Source: an uncultured Clostridia bacterium
GTDB taxonomy: Bacteria > Bacillota > Clostridia > TANB77 > CAG-508
DNA length: 64,000 nt
Reading direction: 5' to 3'
Assembly (NCBI GenBank): GCA_928721565.1
Contig: OV788638.1
Coordinates: 1,302,001-1,366,000 of the forward strand
In this document: positions 16,481-24,894 of the stretch, in pieces
Layout of the letters: each line of letters starts with the position of its first letter
Position numbering within the stretch: position 1 is the stretch's first letter
Position numbers and translations under genes: made by a program
Notes under the pieces: generated by a model
The model's database searches: none
Seen by the model: the letters and a program-made list of their open reading frames with translations, nothing else
What the model was told of the DNA's origin: nothing

Positions 16481-17494
16481 ACTTTTAGAAACCTTCTCTG
16501 CAAATGTATTATTAACAATTTTGTCATATGGAGCTTTTGTAGTAAGCTCTCCTGCCTCTGACATAATTTCCTGTAATTTATCAAATGCAGATTCTTTTAA
16601 TATTGGCGTATCTCTCCAAGCATCAATATCTTTATATTTTTGAACTGAATTTTCCAAAGAGTCTAATGTTGTATCAGGGAAAAACTCTTGAATCTTTTCT
16701 GCAATTTCTCTTGCAGTATGTTCTTTAACCCATTGTTCACCTTTATAAGTAGCCCTAGTAAACTCCTCGATTATCTTAGAATTCTTTTTAATGTAACTTT
16801 TTTTGGCACAATATGCCGTATATGGTACTTCTCCTGCAGCTTCTCCAATTGATGCTACGATATATCCTTTTCCAGCATCTTGTGTCATAGAAGCTGTTGG
16901 TTCAAATAATGTTACATACTCAGCATTTCCACCAGAAAATGCACCAGCCATTAAGTCAAATTTTATACTATCATCCAAAGTCAAATCTGTTTGCGGATTT
17001 AATCCATTTTTCTTTAATACATATTCTAATGTCATATATGGTACTCCACCTTTTCTTCCAGGTATTACAGTTTTGCCTTTTAAATCTTGCCACGAAAAAT
17101 TGTTTGTTTGCTCTTTGCTTACTAAAAATGAACCATCTTTTTGAGTTAATTGTGCAAATACTTCTATATAGTCTTCCTTTCCCTCATTATATACATATAT
17201 TGCCGCTTCTGGCCCACATAATCCTATGTCACTTTGACCTGCTAATATCGCAGTCATTACTTTGTCTGCTCCTTGCCCTGTAGTAATTTCCAATTTCAAA
17301 CCTTCTTGTTCAAAAAAACCATTCGCAATTGCTACATATTGTGGTGCATAAAATACTGAACGAGTAACTTCATTCAATTGTATAGTCTTTAGTCCAACAT
17401 TTTCTTCTGTTTTTTTATTTATTATACGATACACACCAAATATTGCAATTGCAATAAGTACAATAATTAAAATGCTAATTATAATTTTTTTCAT
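16472..17494 (-). CDS. ABC transporter substrate-binding protein, NMT1/SsuA-like
   Basis: 340 residues with an N-terminal membrane segment (6-26) acting as anchor or signal; there is no lipobox Cys. VFYAPQYVAIANGFFEQEG, MTAILAGQSDIGLCGPEAA and DLKGKTVIPGRKGG are standard for the NMT1/SsuA/TauA/ThiY periplasmic-binding fold, which takes up pyrimidines, sulfonates, taurine or nitrate; I cannot choose. The matching permease and ATPase genes lie upstream on the same strand but both are split by serine-recombinase elements. So the binding protein may currently have no working transporter. RBS AAAAGGAGGAAAGT. Confidence 0.85.
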   Translation of the reverse strand: MKKIIISILIIVLIAIAIFGVYRIINKKTEENVGLKTIQLNEVTRSVFYAPQYVAIANGFFEQEGLKLEITTGQGADKVMTAILAGQSDIGLCGPEAAIYVYNEGKEDYIEVFAQLTQKDGSFLVSKEQTNNFSWQDLKGKTVIPGRKGGVPYMTLEYVLKKNGLNPQTDLTLDDSIKFDLMAGAFSGGNAEYVTLFEPTASMTQDAGKGYIVASIGEAAGEVPYTAYCAKKSYIKKNSKIIEEFTRATYKGEQWVKEHTAREIAEKIQEFFPDTTLDSLENSVQKYKDIDAWRDTPILKESAFDKLQEIMSEAGELTTKAPYDKIVNNTFAEKVSKSES

Positions 17495-17557
17495 ACTTTC
17501 CTCCTTTTCATTTTATTTTATGTTTCCATTTATAAAATCGTTACTCGTAGTGTTATG

Positions 17558-17586
17558 TTGACCATATTGGATAAATATGGTATAAT
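17558..17586 (+). promoter_or_regulatory. Promoter with internal operator for the 17614 gene
   Basis: TTGACC (17558-17563), 17 bases, TATAAT (17581-17586). The spacer holds the inverted repeat ACCATATT / AATATGGT with 5 bases between, overlapping the end of the -35 and start of the -10. This suggests repression. Confidence 0.7.
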
Positions 17587-17613
17587 TAAAGTATTAAGAT
17601 GGAGGATTTATAT

Positions 17614-18471
17614 ATGAAAAAATTAATAGTAACTATTTTATGCATTACTTGTTGCATTACATTTGGAGCAACTTTTTCAAATGCTAATAGTAAGACTATA
17701 GAAAAATATATTTATGCTCAAGATTGGAATTATAATATTAGATGGCAAGATAATGCAGTAGATTTTAAAAATGATCTTTATACTAATAAAAATCTAGATG
17801 AATTATTGAAAATATGTAAAGATGAATATATCACTTCTGATGTTTGTTCTCATTATCCATATTTGGCTTGGAATAAGTTCGAAAATGTAAAAATTTATGA
17901 ATCAAATTTAGATAATGAAACAGATGTTGCAATGTATATAAAGAGCTCTAATATAATAGTCATTAATAAGTATGTATTTGAACATAGTGACACTAACAAT
18001 AAGCATTTATATATTCTACACGAATTAGCTCACTGTTTAACTTCTTCAGAAGAATCAACTTCATCTGGAGGTTTTAATGAGCCTGTTGCAGAACTTATAA
18101 CATATTCACTTTGTAATTATAAAGGTGTAGATTTTGACTTTTCTTATAGAGACGCATCTATGATTTATATGATGATTTGTAATTGTTATGGTTTAGATGA
18201 ATCTATTCATGATTTTTACTATGGCACACTTATAACTAATTTAAATTCAATTACAAACAATTATGGTGATGATTTGGCATCAATCTTATATTTTATTACA
18301 CACCATGAAGAAAGAAAAAACTTACCATTTAGCTATAATGATTTGCTAAGAATGGCTGAAGATATAGCAATTCATGCAAATATTAATAAACATTCATCTC
18401 TAAATGGCTGTTCAGAACTTTTAGTTATAGATGATGAATATTTTACACAATTAATTTCACGTAATTCATAA
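17614..18471 (+). CDS. Secreted putative zinc metalloprotease (HExxH)
   Basis: 285 residues from ATG 17614, 8 bases after GGAGG. A clear signal peptide (MKKLIVTILCITCCITFGAT...ANS) ends near residue 26. HELAHCLTS near residue 145 is an HExxH zinc site, and the Glu in FNEPVAELITY about 20 residues on could be the third ligand, as in gluzincins. No family is recognised. It is monocistronic, has its own regulated promoter and terminator, and sits between the permease remnant and the binding-protein gene on the opposite strand. Confidence 0.65.
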   Translation: MKKLIVTILCITCCITFGATFSNANSKTIEKYIYAQDWNYNIRWQDNAVDFKNDLYTNKNLDELLKICKDEYITSDVCSHYPYLAWNKFENVKIYESNLDNETDVAMYIKSSNIIVINKYVFEHSDTNNKHLYILHELAHCLTSSEESTSSGGFNEPVAELITYSLCNYKGVDFDFSYRDASMIYMMICNCYGLDESIHDFYYGTLITNLNSITNNYGDDLASILYFITHHEERKNLPFSYNDLLRMAEDIAIHANINKHSSLNGCSELLVIDDEYFTQLISRNS

Positions 18472-18497
18472 AGAGGCACTTCATATACATGCCTCTT
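18471..18497 (+). terminator. Terminator of the metalloprotease gene
   Basis: AAGAGGCA (18471-18478) / TGCCTCTT (18490-18497), then TTT. Confidence 0.85.
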
Positions 18498-18498
18498 T

Positions 18499-18850
18499 TT
18501 ACTTTACTATTTTCTTTTCTAATATAACTATGCTTTGATACATTAAAGCTGCTACACCTGCAAGAATGATAACACTAGTCATAACCAAGTCTAGCTGGAA
18601 TACCTGCCCTCCATAAACTATTAGGTACCCTAATCCACCTTTAGATACTAAAAATTCTCCTGATATTACTCCAACCAATGAAAGCCCTATATTAACTTTT
18701 AGTGTGTTGAAAAAAGTTGGTATATTTGATGGAATTACTATCTTGGTTAATACTTGAATTTTATTTGCATTAAATGTTTTTACCATTTTAATTTTTTCTT
18801 TATCTGTATGTAAAAAGCCATTTAATATATCAAGTATTGTTACTATTAAA
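18499..18850 (-). CDS. ABC permease, 3' part (split by element 1)
   Basis: C-terminal half of an SsuC/TauC-type permease. From the att core the frame reads ISLIVTILDILNGFLHTD, then FNANKIQVLTKIVIPSNIPT (the EAA loop region) and GEFLVSKGGLGYLIVYGG, with three membrane segments. It has no start of its own. Removing element 1 joins it in frame to the N-terminal part at 21268-21729 to give GMPAIIVMALSIS-LIVTILD, a normal permease of about 260 residues. Confidence 0.85.
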
Positions 18851-20594
18851 GAAATTGCATACCTAATCTGCTGACAACATTTTTATCTTTTTTATTAGCT
18901 GTCTCTTCAAACATATCTGAGAACAGCCTTTTGTCATTTTGTGATATCTTAGTATTTAAAATATCAACTTCTATATTTTGACCACTTCCTTGCATATCTT
19001 CTATTAGTATTCTTAGTATGTCTTTTTTTGATTTTATATCTAAATAATTAAATGTTTTAAAGCAATTATTTATAATATCCAAAATTAATTCTGCCATTTT
19101 GCTTTCTTCATCTCTGAAATTCTCTTCAGTTTGTTTATTTCTTTTTAATTTAATAAGTTTATCTTCTAATTCTTTATTTTCCTGTTTTAATCTTTTTAAT
19201 TCTGAATTTATTAAATCTATTACTTCAATATCCATATATTTAAGTTTATCTATTAAGTTTTTCATAGTTTCATCATTTGTCTTTATTTTTTTATTCAATT
19301 CCTCTATCTTAATATCAAACTTTATTCTATCTTTTTTTATTGTTAATTTCGAAAGTTCTTGATACACTTCTGATGTCGGAATAAATATCTTTTCTAATTT
19401 TTTCATCATTAACTCATCAAGAGCTCTTCCATTTATATTCTTACTATGACATCTCGTGCCTCTACTTTTCTCTTTTAATTCACATATATAATAAAATCTT
19501 TCACCATGCGCAATTTTAGGTCTCATATATGAACCACATTCTGAGCATCTTAATATCCCAGAGAATAAAAAGTCGTGTTTACAATCAGCCCTATATCTTT
19601 TTTCCTTATTTTTTTCTAATAATTCCTGAATCTTTACCCACACTATACCTTCCTTAAAGGCTGGCTGATGAAATCCAACTGAAACAATCCAATCTTTAAT
19701 ATTTCTATCTTTATTTCCGTCTTTTTTTCCATATCCTATTAATCCGTATTTTCCATCAAAATTAGCTCTATCTCCCTCTGCGTAAATTGTTACACCATTT
19801 TTATTAAAATATTCTAATACATCTTTGTCATTTGGTGCATATACTGGATTAACTAATATTCTTCTTAATGTACTTACAGAAAAATCCAAATTATTTTTAG
19901 TAGCAATTTTATTTTTTACAAAATATGCTTCTAATTTTGTTAATGACTTTAATTCCAAAAATTTATAGCCTATCTCTCGTATCAGTTCCAACTCCTCATC
20001 TATATTTATAAGTTTAGTTGCTTTTTTCTTCTTTTTTTCTAAAAGATTATCTTCACTTTGTTCATATACGTCTACAAGTTCTATTCTTTCAGATTTATAT
20101 CCTGTTGGCGTTTTTCCTCCTAGCCATCTTCCTGTTTTAGCAAGTTCAATCATATTATCTCTGATTCTTTCTGCAATTACTTCTCTTTCTAATTGAGCAA
20201 AAACAGAAGCGATATACATCATTGCACGTCCCATAGGTGTTTTAGTGTCGAATTGTTCTTTTATCGAAACAAAACTAGTTCCTAAATTAGTTATATGATT
20301 CATCAAATTTGAAAAATGAGCTATATTTCTACTAATTCTATCTAATCTATAACATATAAGTATATCAAATGGTCTTTTATTTTCCTCTGCTAAAAATTCT
20401 TTGAATTTAGGTCTGTCTATATTTCCACCCGAGAATCCATCATCTTCATAAATTATACTTTCTACATCATACTTACTACTCGGATAATGTTCTGCAATAT
20501 ATTTCATTGCTATTTCTACTTGATTTCCAACAGAATCGCCCTTATCTGTGTATTTGGATTTTCTAGAATATATTGCAATTTTTACTTTTTCCAT
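18846..20594 (-). CDS. Large serine recombinase of element 1
   Basis: 582 residues. Resolvase catalytic domain at 1-150 with the nucleophile Ser in YSRKS (Ser13), YEDDGFSGGNIDRPKF and CYRLDRISRN; then a recombinase domain (GGKTPTGYKSE), a zinc ribbon (CSECGSYMRP...FYYICEL...RCHSK) and a long coiled coil (about 400-500). Such enzymes integrate and excise DNA at attP/attB. The last codons ATG-CAA-TTT-CTT-TAA lie in the att core, and the stop codon comes from the host permease. In the excised circle the frame would instead end QFQWWSGDNKFER. Confidence 0.93.
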   Translation of the reverse strand: MEKVKIAIYSRKSKYTDKGDSVGNQVEIAMKYIAEHYPSSKYDVESIIYEDDGFSGGNIDRPKFKEFLAEENKRPFDILICYRLDRISRNIAHFSNLMNHITNLGTSFVSIKEQFDTKTPMGRAMMYIASVFAQLEREVIAERIRDNMIELAKTGRWLGGKTPTGYKSERIELVDVYEQSEDNLLEKKKKKATKLINIDEELELIREIGYKFLELKSLTKLEAYFVKNKIATKNNLDFSVSTLRRILVNPVYAPNDKDVLEYFNKNGVTIYAEGDRANFDGKYGLIGYGKKDGNKDRNIKDWIVSVGFHQPAFKEGIVWVKIQELLEKNKEKRYRADCKHDFLFSGILRCSECGSYMRPKIAHGERFYYICELKEKSRGTRCHSKNINGRALDELMMKKLEKIFIPTSEVYQELSKLTIKKDRIKFDIKIEELNKKIKTNDETMKNLIDKLKYMDIEVIDLINSELKRLKQENKELEDKLIKLKRNKQTEENFRDEESKMAELILDIINNCFKTFNYLDIKSKKDILRILIEDMQGSGQNIEVDILNTKISQNDKRLFSDMFEETANKKDKNVVSRLGMQFL

Positions 20595-20627
20595 ACAGAA
20601 CTCCTTTTTGTGGTTGTAATTTTAACT

Positions 20628-20795
20628 CTATTTTTCTTTTCTTGCGAGCTCTTTTAGGATTTGTTTTTTTAATTTTTCTTTTTGTTTATAACTAATATCT
20701 AATCTTTCAATATTAAATTTTATAAACAAAGCTCTAATGAAGGCTAGGTTATGGATACTCTCCTCTCCATAAGAAAAATTTATATTAATATCCAT
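20628..20795 (-). CDS. Small protein upstream of the recombinase, 55 aa
   Basis: ATG at 20793-20795 after GGGGGATTAAA. It reads MDININFSYGEESIHNLAFI and ends with a Lys-rich helix (KQKEKLKKQILKELARKEK). It lies 33 bases upstream of the recombinase start, on the same strand. It may be a recombination directionality factor or regulator; this is a guess from position only. Confidence 0.55.
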   Translation of the reverse strand: MDININFSYGEESIHNLAFIRALFIKFNIERLDISYKQKEKLKKQILKELARKEK

Positions 20796-20865
20796 TTTAA
20801 TCCCCCTAGTTCAATATATGATAATATTAAATTTGTATTACCATTTAATTTTTATTGAACATACT

Positions 20866-20904
20866 AAAAATGAGCAGTTTGATATAATCTCTCTGCTCAT
20901 TTTT
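20866..20904 (-). terminator. Terminator inside element 1
   Basis: AAAAATGAGCAG (20866-20877) / CTGCTCATTTTT (20893-20904). It lies immediately downstream of the 96-aa gene on the minus strand and also has T-rich flanks on the plus strand. Confidence 0.8.
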
Positions 20905-20907
20905 AGT

Positions 20908-21198
20908 TTAAGGCTTAATAGTCTCCTTAAATTTTTTCAGGTATTCAATATCTTTGACCGAAAACTGTCCGAGTTTACTCATAAACTCTTCATCTTTTTG
21001 TAAAAAGGTATTTTTTTTCGCCTTTCCAACAGTTTGTGAAAGAAGCTCTTCCTCATCATTGCTTATGTAGGTAATCAGTTCTAACACTAAAACCCAAGCC
21101 ATAAGACGGTCATTTTCTCTTCGGATGCGCTTACTAAATTCTTTCACATCCCGTTCGTTTATATATCCTTTTCTCTTTTCACTCGGTACATTTTTCAT
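20908..21198 (-). CDS. Hypothetical protein of element 1, 96 aa
   Basis: A charged helical protein (NERDVKEFSKRIRRENDRLM, QKDEEFMSKLGQFSVKDIEY). Not recognised. Base composition is visibly higher in G+C than the neighbours and it uses a CGG Arg codon, suggesting an origin different from the host. It has its own terminator, so it is expressed separately from the recombinase. Confidence 0.6.
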   Translation of the reverse strand: MKNVPSEKRKGYINERDVKEFSKRIRRENDRLMAWVLVLELITYISNDEEELLSQTVGKAKKNTFLQKDEEFMSKLGQFSVKDIEYLKKFKETIKP

Positions 21199-21267
21199 AA
21201 ATGTATACCTCCTACTTATAATATAATTATATTATACCACTTTTTTCTCTATCTTTCAAATTTGTTG

Positions 21268-21729
21268 TCACCAGACCACCATTGAAATTGACAATGCCAT
21301 AACAATTATTGCAGGCATTCCTGCCCCCACCCAAATAATAATTACAGGACCAAGAGCTATTTTAGGCAAACTATTTAGAACAACTAAAAAAGGTTCTGAA
21401 ACTTTAGAAATAAATGGTGACCACCAAAGTATTATAGCTATTATTACTCCTGCTATACTTCCTAAACCAAATCCTATTAGAGTTTCTTCACATGTTATTT
21501 TTAAATGTTCTAATAAATTATTTGATGACAAATTCATAAAAGTTTTTACTATTCTTGAAGGTTGACTTGCTATAAAACTATCTATTATTCCTTTTCTTGC
21601 AAGTATTTCCCATAATGCTATAAAAGCTATAACTATAAATATTTGAGTTGTTAAAATTTCAAATTTTCTTATTTTAATTCTTCTTAGATACTTCTTTCGC
21701 TCATTAGAGATTGTTTTTTTATTTTTCAT
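21268..21729 (-). CDS. ABC permease, 5' part (split by element 1)
   Basis: N-terminal half of the SsuC/TauC-type permease: a membrane helix at about 28-45 (IFIVAFIALWEILARKGIID), then LEHLKITCEETLIGFGLGSIAG and NSLPKIALGPVIIIWVGAGM. The host sequence ends at ALSIS in the att core (21284-21290), after which five codons of element DNA lead to a stop. The protein would lack the EAA loop, so it cannot work unless the element excises. Confidence 0.85.
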   Translation of the reverse strand: MKNKKTISNERKKYLRRIKIRKFEILTTQIFIVIAFIALWEILARKGIIDSFIASQPSRIVKTFMNLSSNNLLEHLKITCEETLIGFGLGSIAGVIIAIILWWSPFISKVSEPFLVVLNSLPKIALGPVIIIWVGAGMPAIIVMALSISMVVW

Positions 21730-21836
21730 AATTTATCACATCACTTTCAATTTTGCATTTGTATCTTTGGTATATTTTATGTCTAGTTCAATTTTGATGT
21801 GATAGTCCTTCTCGCCGAATTTCTAGTGTATATATA

Positions 21837-22565
21837 TTATAGTTCCAAATCCCTGTCACTTATATTTTTCTTTTTAAAAGCAGATATATTAACAGGTTCA
21901 GGAGTAAATTTATACTTCTCAATAAAAGACTCTTTACTTCTGTGATCATCTAAAAGAACTTGTCCTAAGTCATAAATATTAAATCTTGTATATGTTTCAG
22001 CTTCTTTATCGTTATTTTCGTATAATTCAAAAATTTGTTCTCCTATCTCATGAATAACAACAATGGGATATTTTAAAAAGTCCATATTGAGATTAGGAGC
22101 CCTCTTTAATACCCTAGGTGATTTACTCAAAAATTCATAATCAAGAATTAAACTAGCCTCCCAATCTCTTGGTCTTTTTCCTTTATCAATTGAATCTACC
22201 AACTCTTTTGTTACTTCTTGTAGTTCAATTTTAATACTCGGTCTATCTCCTTTATTATATACAGCTAAAGTTCCTACGAAAGGTGCAGCAAAATATTCTG
22301 GAGATACTCTATGAATTACAAACTCCATATTTCTGTCCTTTTGTTTCTGCTCCTTCATAAACTTTTCCAATTCCCTTTTATCAGAAAATGTACCTTGTGG
22401 TAAATTTAGTTCAGAACCAATTGTTCGTCCACCTCTTACTCTCCATAAATTACTTTTCTCTAGCTCATTTTCATCCAAATTCTCAACTTTATCTACAAAT
22501 AAACAATCAACTGTTAAATCTGGAAAATTCTTTTGTAAAAATTTTAATCCATCTATTTTTCTCAT
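21837..22565 (-). CDS. Unknown 242-aa protein of the radical-SAM cluster
   Basis: Not recognised with confidence. LWRVRGGRTIGSELNLPQG, EFVIHRVSPEYFAAPFVGTL and PSIKIELQ loosely recall nucleotide-binding parts of ATP-grasp or PEP-synthase-like enzymes, but no motif is decisive. DYEFLSKSPRVLKRAPN and VVIHEIGEQIFELYENND follow. It is cytosolic, with no membrane segment. It starts 1 base after the preceding gene's stop, with AAGGAGAGTAAG before ATG, so it is translationally coupled. It is the last gene of the radical-SAM/peptide cluster. Confidence 0.5.
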   Translation of the reverse strand: MRKIDGLKFLQKNFPDLTVDCLFVDKVENLDENELEKSNLWRVRGGRTIGSELNLPQGTFSDKRELEKFMKEQKQKDRNMEFVIHRVSPEYFAAPFVGTLAVYNKGDRPSIKIELQEVTKELVDSIDKGKRPRDWEASLILDYEFLSKSPRVLKRAPNLNMDFLKYPIVVIHEIGEQIFELYENNDKEAETYTRFNIYDLGQVLLDDHRSKESFIEKYKFTPEPVNISAFKKKNISDRDLEL

Positions 22566-22566
22566 C

Positions 22567-22893
22567 TTACTCTCCTTCTACTACATCAAAAAAATCATTT
22601 TTATTTGTATCTGACAATACATTCATTCCATTCCACCAAAATGTGCCATCTACAAAATATCTTCCAATAGGATATTCTTCTTTTATATAATATTTATCAT
22701 ATTCATTTAGTTCGGATTTTGCTTTAATACTCTCAGTTCTATTTAAATCAAAATTATCAATTTTACCATTTGGCATAATTATTTTATATTTAATTTGACC
22801 TTTAACATCTTCCTCTGAATTATTGCAAATTTTCATATGAAATGTTGTAAAAGCATCTTGGTCTTTTATTATTTTTTTTGGAAATATACTCAT
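22567..22893 (-). CDS. Unknown 108-aa beta-sandwich-like protein
   Basis: Start at ATG 22891-22893, after GGAAAGGATGAAAAAA. Alternating hydrophobic strands (FTTFHMKICNN, VKGQIKYKIIMPNGKI, YPIGRYFVDGTFWWNGMNV) suggest an immunoglobulin-like beta sandwich. Not recognised. It follows the terminator behind the peptide gene, so it is expressed at a lower level by read-through, and is coupled to the 242-aa gene. Confidence 0.5.
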   Translation of the reverse strand: MSIFPKKIIKDQDAFTTFHMKICNNSEEDVKGQIKYKIIMPNGKIDNFDLNRTESIKAKSELNEYDKYYIKEEYPIGRYFVDGTFWWNGMNVLSDTNKNDFFDVVEGE

Positions 22894-22916
22894 TTTTTTC
22901 ATCCTTTCCATTAATA

Positions 22917-22947
22917 AAAGGCGGCAATTTTAATACTGCCACCTTTT
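22917..22947 (-). terminator. Terminator/attenuator after the peptide gene
   Basis: AAAAGGCGGCA (22917-22927) / TGCCACCTTTT (22937-22947) with one mismatch. A partial terminator directly after a small precursor gene and before downstream genes is common in RiPP operons. Confidence 0.75.
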
Positions 22948-22956
22948 ACACTTATT

Positions 22957-23064
22957 TTATCCGCACATTCTGCATGTTAGTATTTTTTTCTTATTATTTG
23001 TTTCATTTTTTACTTCATTTACTGGTTTGTTTTTTACCTCTTTTTTCATAACCTCTTCTTTCAT
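22957..23064 (-). CDS. Candidate RiPP precursor peptide, 35 aa
   Basis: ATG at 23062-23064 preceded by AGAAAGGAGCTTAAA. The peptide has a Lys/Glu-rich leader (MKEEVMKKEVKNKPVNEVK) and a short core ending KKILTCRMCG, with Cys at 31 and 34. It sits 69 bases after a radical-SAM/SPASM gene and is followed by a terminator. Size, leader-like composition and position are what one expects of a substrate for a SPASM enzyme making thioether or similar crosslinks. Not matched to a named RiPP class. Confidence 0.55.
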   Translation of the reverse strand: MKEEVMKKEVKNKPVNEVKNETNNKKKILTCRMCG

Positions 23065-23133
23065 TTTAAGCTCCTTTCTAGGTAATAAACCTATTAAATT
23101 TATATGTATTGCAAAAAATTGCAACATTAATAA

Positions 23134-24120
23134 CTATAATAAACATAATGGATCTTCTTCCAGTAATGATTTTTTCAAAGCTAATGCTGTAGCTCTACAT
23201 CCACCACATATCATTTTATATGTACATTCTTGGCATTTTCCTTTTAAACTTTCTTTATATTCTTTTAATGTTATAAATAATTTGTTCTTTTCTAAAATTT
23301 CATCTAATGATTTATCTTTAATATTGTCTGCAAACATAGGTATATATGAACATGCTCCTACATTTCCTTTAAAATCTATATATATAATTTCATCTCCAGC
23401 CTCACATCCAGCATAATATTGACTCGCCTCTTTTAAGTCTATTCCAAAGGCTTCTGGAAATATTGGAATTAATAATGGATCACCTGTTCTGAATTTGATT
23501 TTTTGTTTTTTGCATTCTTGTATTAATTCCTTAATTATATTTTTATATTCTTCATTAGATATCATTAAATCTTCACTTGCATTTCCTGTTAATATAACTC
23601 TTCTTGTGTTAAACTCTTCTGCTCCATTTTTACTAGCCAACCTTAATACTTCTTTTGCATCTTTTATAGTATCTTTTGTAAGTGTATATCTTATAGAAAA
23701 TTTGATTCCATTTGTTTTTAATATTGGTAATGTATTTACTACTTTTTGAAATGTCCCTTTTCTTCCCCTAAATTTATCATGTATTTCTTCCATTCCATCT
23801 ATACTGATTGATAGTCTTACATTTGGATATTGAGCCAATTTGTGCGCTATTTGTTCATTTATTAATGTACAGTTTGTAGTTATTACTATATCATCAAATT
23901 TTGTAGTATAATCTAAAATATCAAATAAATCCTTTCTTAAAAATGGTTCTCCTCCTGAAAGATTTAATTTAGTCGTACCACAATAATATAATTGGGATAA
24001 TAAACTTTTTGCTTGTTCTAACGTTAATTCTTGTTCTTTGGTATTTTTATCCAAAACTCTGCAATGTTTACAATTAAGATTACAGTCATCATTTATATCC
24101 CATTGAGCAACTATAGGCAT
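23134..24120 (-). CDS. Radical SAM/SPASM protein
   Basis: 328 residues. The radical-SAM cluster motif is CNLNCKHC (CxxxCxxC), with LNLSGGEPFLRKDL as the SAM-binding GGEP. The SPASM-type C-terminus has Cys in YYAGCEAGDE, VGACSYIP, KCQECTYKMICGGCR and DPLCLL, enough for auxiliary 4Fe-4S clusters. Such enzymes modify ribosomal peptides or act as maturases. The 35-residue Cys-ending peptide directly downstream is the likely substrate. RBS AGGAGG 9 bases upstream of ATG. Confidence 0.88.
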   Translation of the reverse strand: MPIVAQWDINDDCNLNCKHCRVLDKNTKEQELTLEQAKSLLSQLYYCGTTKLNLSGGEPFLRKDLFDILDYTTKFDDIVITTNCTLINEQIAHKLAQYPNVRLSISIDGMEEIHDKFRGRKGTFQKVVNTLPILKTNGIKFSIRYTLTKDTIKDAKEVLRLASKNGAEEFNTRRVILTGNASEDLMISNEEYKNIIKELIQECKKQKIKFRTGDPLLIPIFPEAFGIDLKEASQYYAGCEAGDEIIYIDFKGNVGACSYIPMFADNIKDKSLDEILEKNKLFITLKEYKESLKGKCQECTYKMICGGCRATALALKKSLLEEDPLCLL

Positions 24121-24178
24121 AATTTTCGTCCTCCTCTTATTCCAGTTTTTACCATTTTATACCTACTTTTTAAATTTG

Positions 24179-24679
24179 TCAATATTTTCCATTGATTTTT
24201 TTCATTAAAATTTTAAAAGCTTCTATATGACTCTCTTTAAATTTACCATTGTTGCATAATTCATTTATCTTTTCTTCTGAAAACCAATATACTTTGTCAA
24301 CCTCTTCTTTTTGTAATAACATATTTTCTTCTTTATAATCCTTCTTTAAATAATATAAATCATAGAAGCATCTATTGATATCGTCTCTTGTAGAATACAT
24401 AAGTTTTAAATCTTGAGGTAATGCATCTACTCCTAACTCCTCTTTTATCTCTGTTATAATTCCATTTAGGCTATTTTCACCAGACTTGGGATGACCTGAT
24501 GTCAATCCATATTCCCCACCTTTTGGTTTGCTTCTTTTTTGCACCAGTATTTCATTTTTAGAATTTTGTATTAATGCAAGAACTACTAATGTATAATAAT
24601 TGGGTGGAATCTCTTGTTCTTTCAATATTTTAAATTGTGTGTTTTCTTTATGTTTATCATATAAATCTCTTTTCTCCAT
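24179..24679 (-). CDS. NUDIX hydrolase
   Basis: 166 residues from ATG 24677-24679 (GAGGTATTACG upstream); the longer frame overlaps the metG promoter. The Nudix box is SGENSLNGIITEIKEELGV, with Thr-Glu instead of the usual Arg-Glu. YYTLVVLALIQNSKNEILVQ and KRSKPKGGEYGLTSGHPKSG resemble the IPP-isomerase-like/YfcD branch. The substrate is unknown. It lies upstream of the radical-SAM gene on the same strand with a 58-base gap, and divergent from the metG paralogue. Confidence 0.8.
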   Translation of the reverse strand: MEKRDLYDKHKENTQFKILKEQEIPPNYYTLVVLALIQNSKNEILVQKRSKPKGGEYGLTSGHPKSGENSLNGIITEIKEELGVDALPQDLKLMYSTRDDINRCFYDLYYLKKDYKEENMLLQKEEVDKVYWFSEEKINELCNNGKFKESHIEAFKILMKKINGKY

Positions 24680-24774
24680 CGTAATACCTCGTTCTTTACT
24701 ATAATATAATATAGTAAAAATTTCAATATATATTATAAATTGTTTTGAATTTCTTCCAGATTTTTCTATTTTCA

Positions 24775-24803
24775 TTGACTTATATTTCCATTTTTTGTAT
24801 AAT
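24775..24803 (+). promoter_or_regulatory. Promoter of the metG paralogue
   Basis: TTGACT (24775-24780), 17 bases, TATAAT (24798-24803). The leader contains a hairpin GTAACTATC (24841-24849) / GATAGTTAC (24863-24871) ahead of AAAGGAGG. There is too little room for a T-box. Confidence 0.75.
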
Positions 24804-24894
24804 AATATCAAATATTTTATATTGTTACTATTAATTTATAGTAACTATCAAGATATACTTCAGATAGTTACGCCACTTATTAAAGGAGGACAAA

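Larger units (their letters stand above)
18851..21290. mobile_element. Element 1: 2.4-kb serine-recombinase element in the permease gene
   Basis: Bounded by the direct repeat GAAATTG at 18851-18857 and 21284-21290. The joined ends give an attP with matching outer arms: TGTTGTCACCAGA (21263-21275) against the inverse of TCTGCTGACAACA (18867-18879), 12 of 13 bases. Excision restores the permease frame. The content is the recombinase plus two small genes and no transfer or replication functions, so it is remarkably small for a large-serine-recombinase element. Confidence 0.85.
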
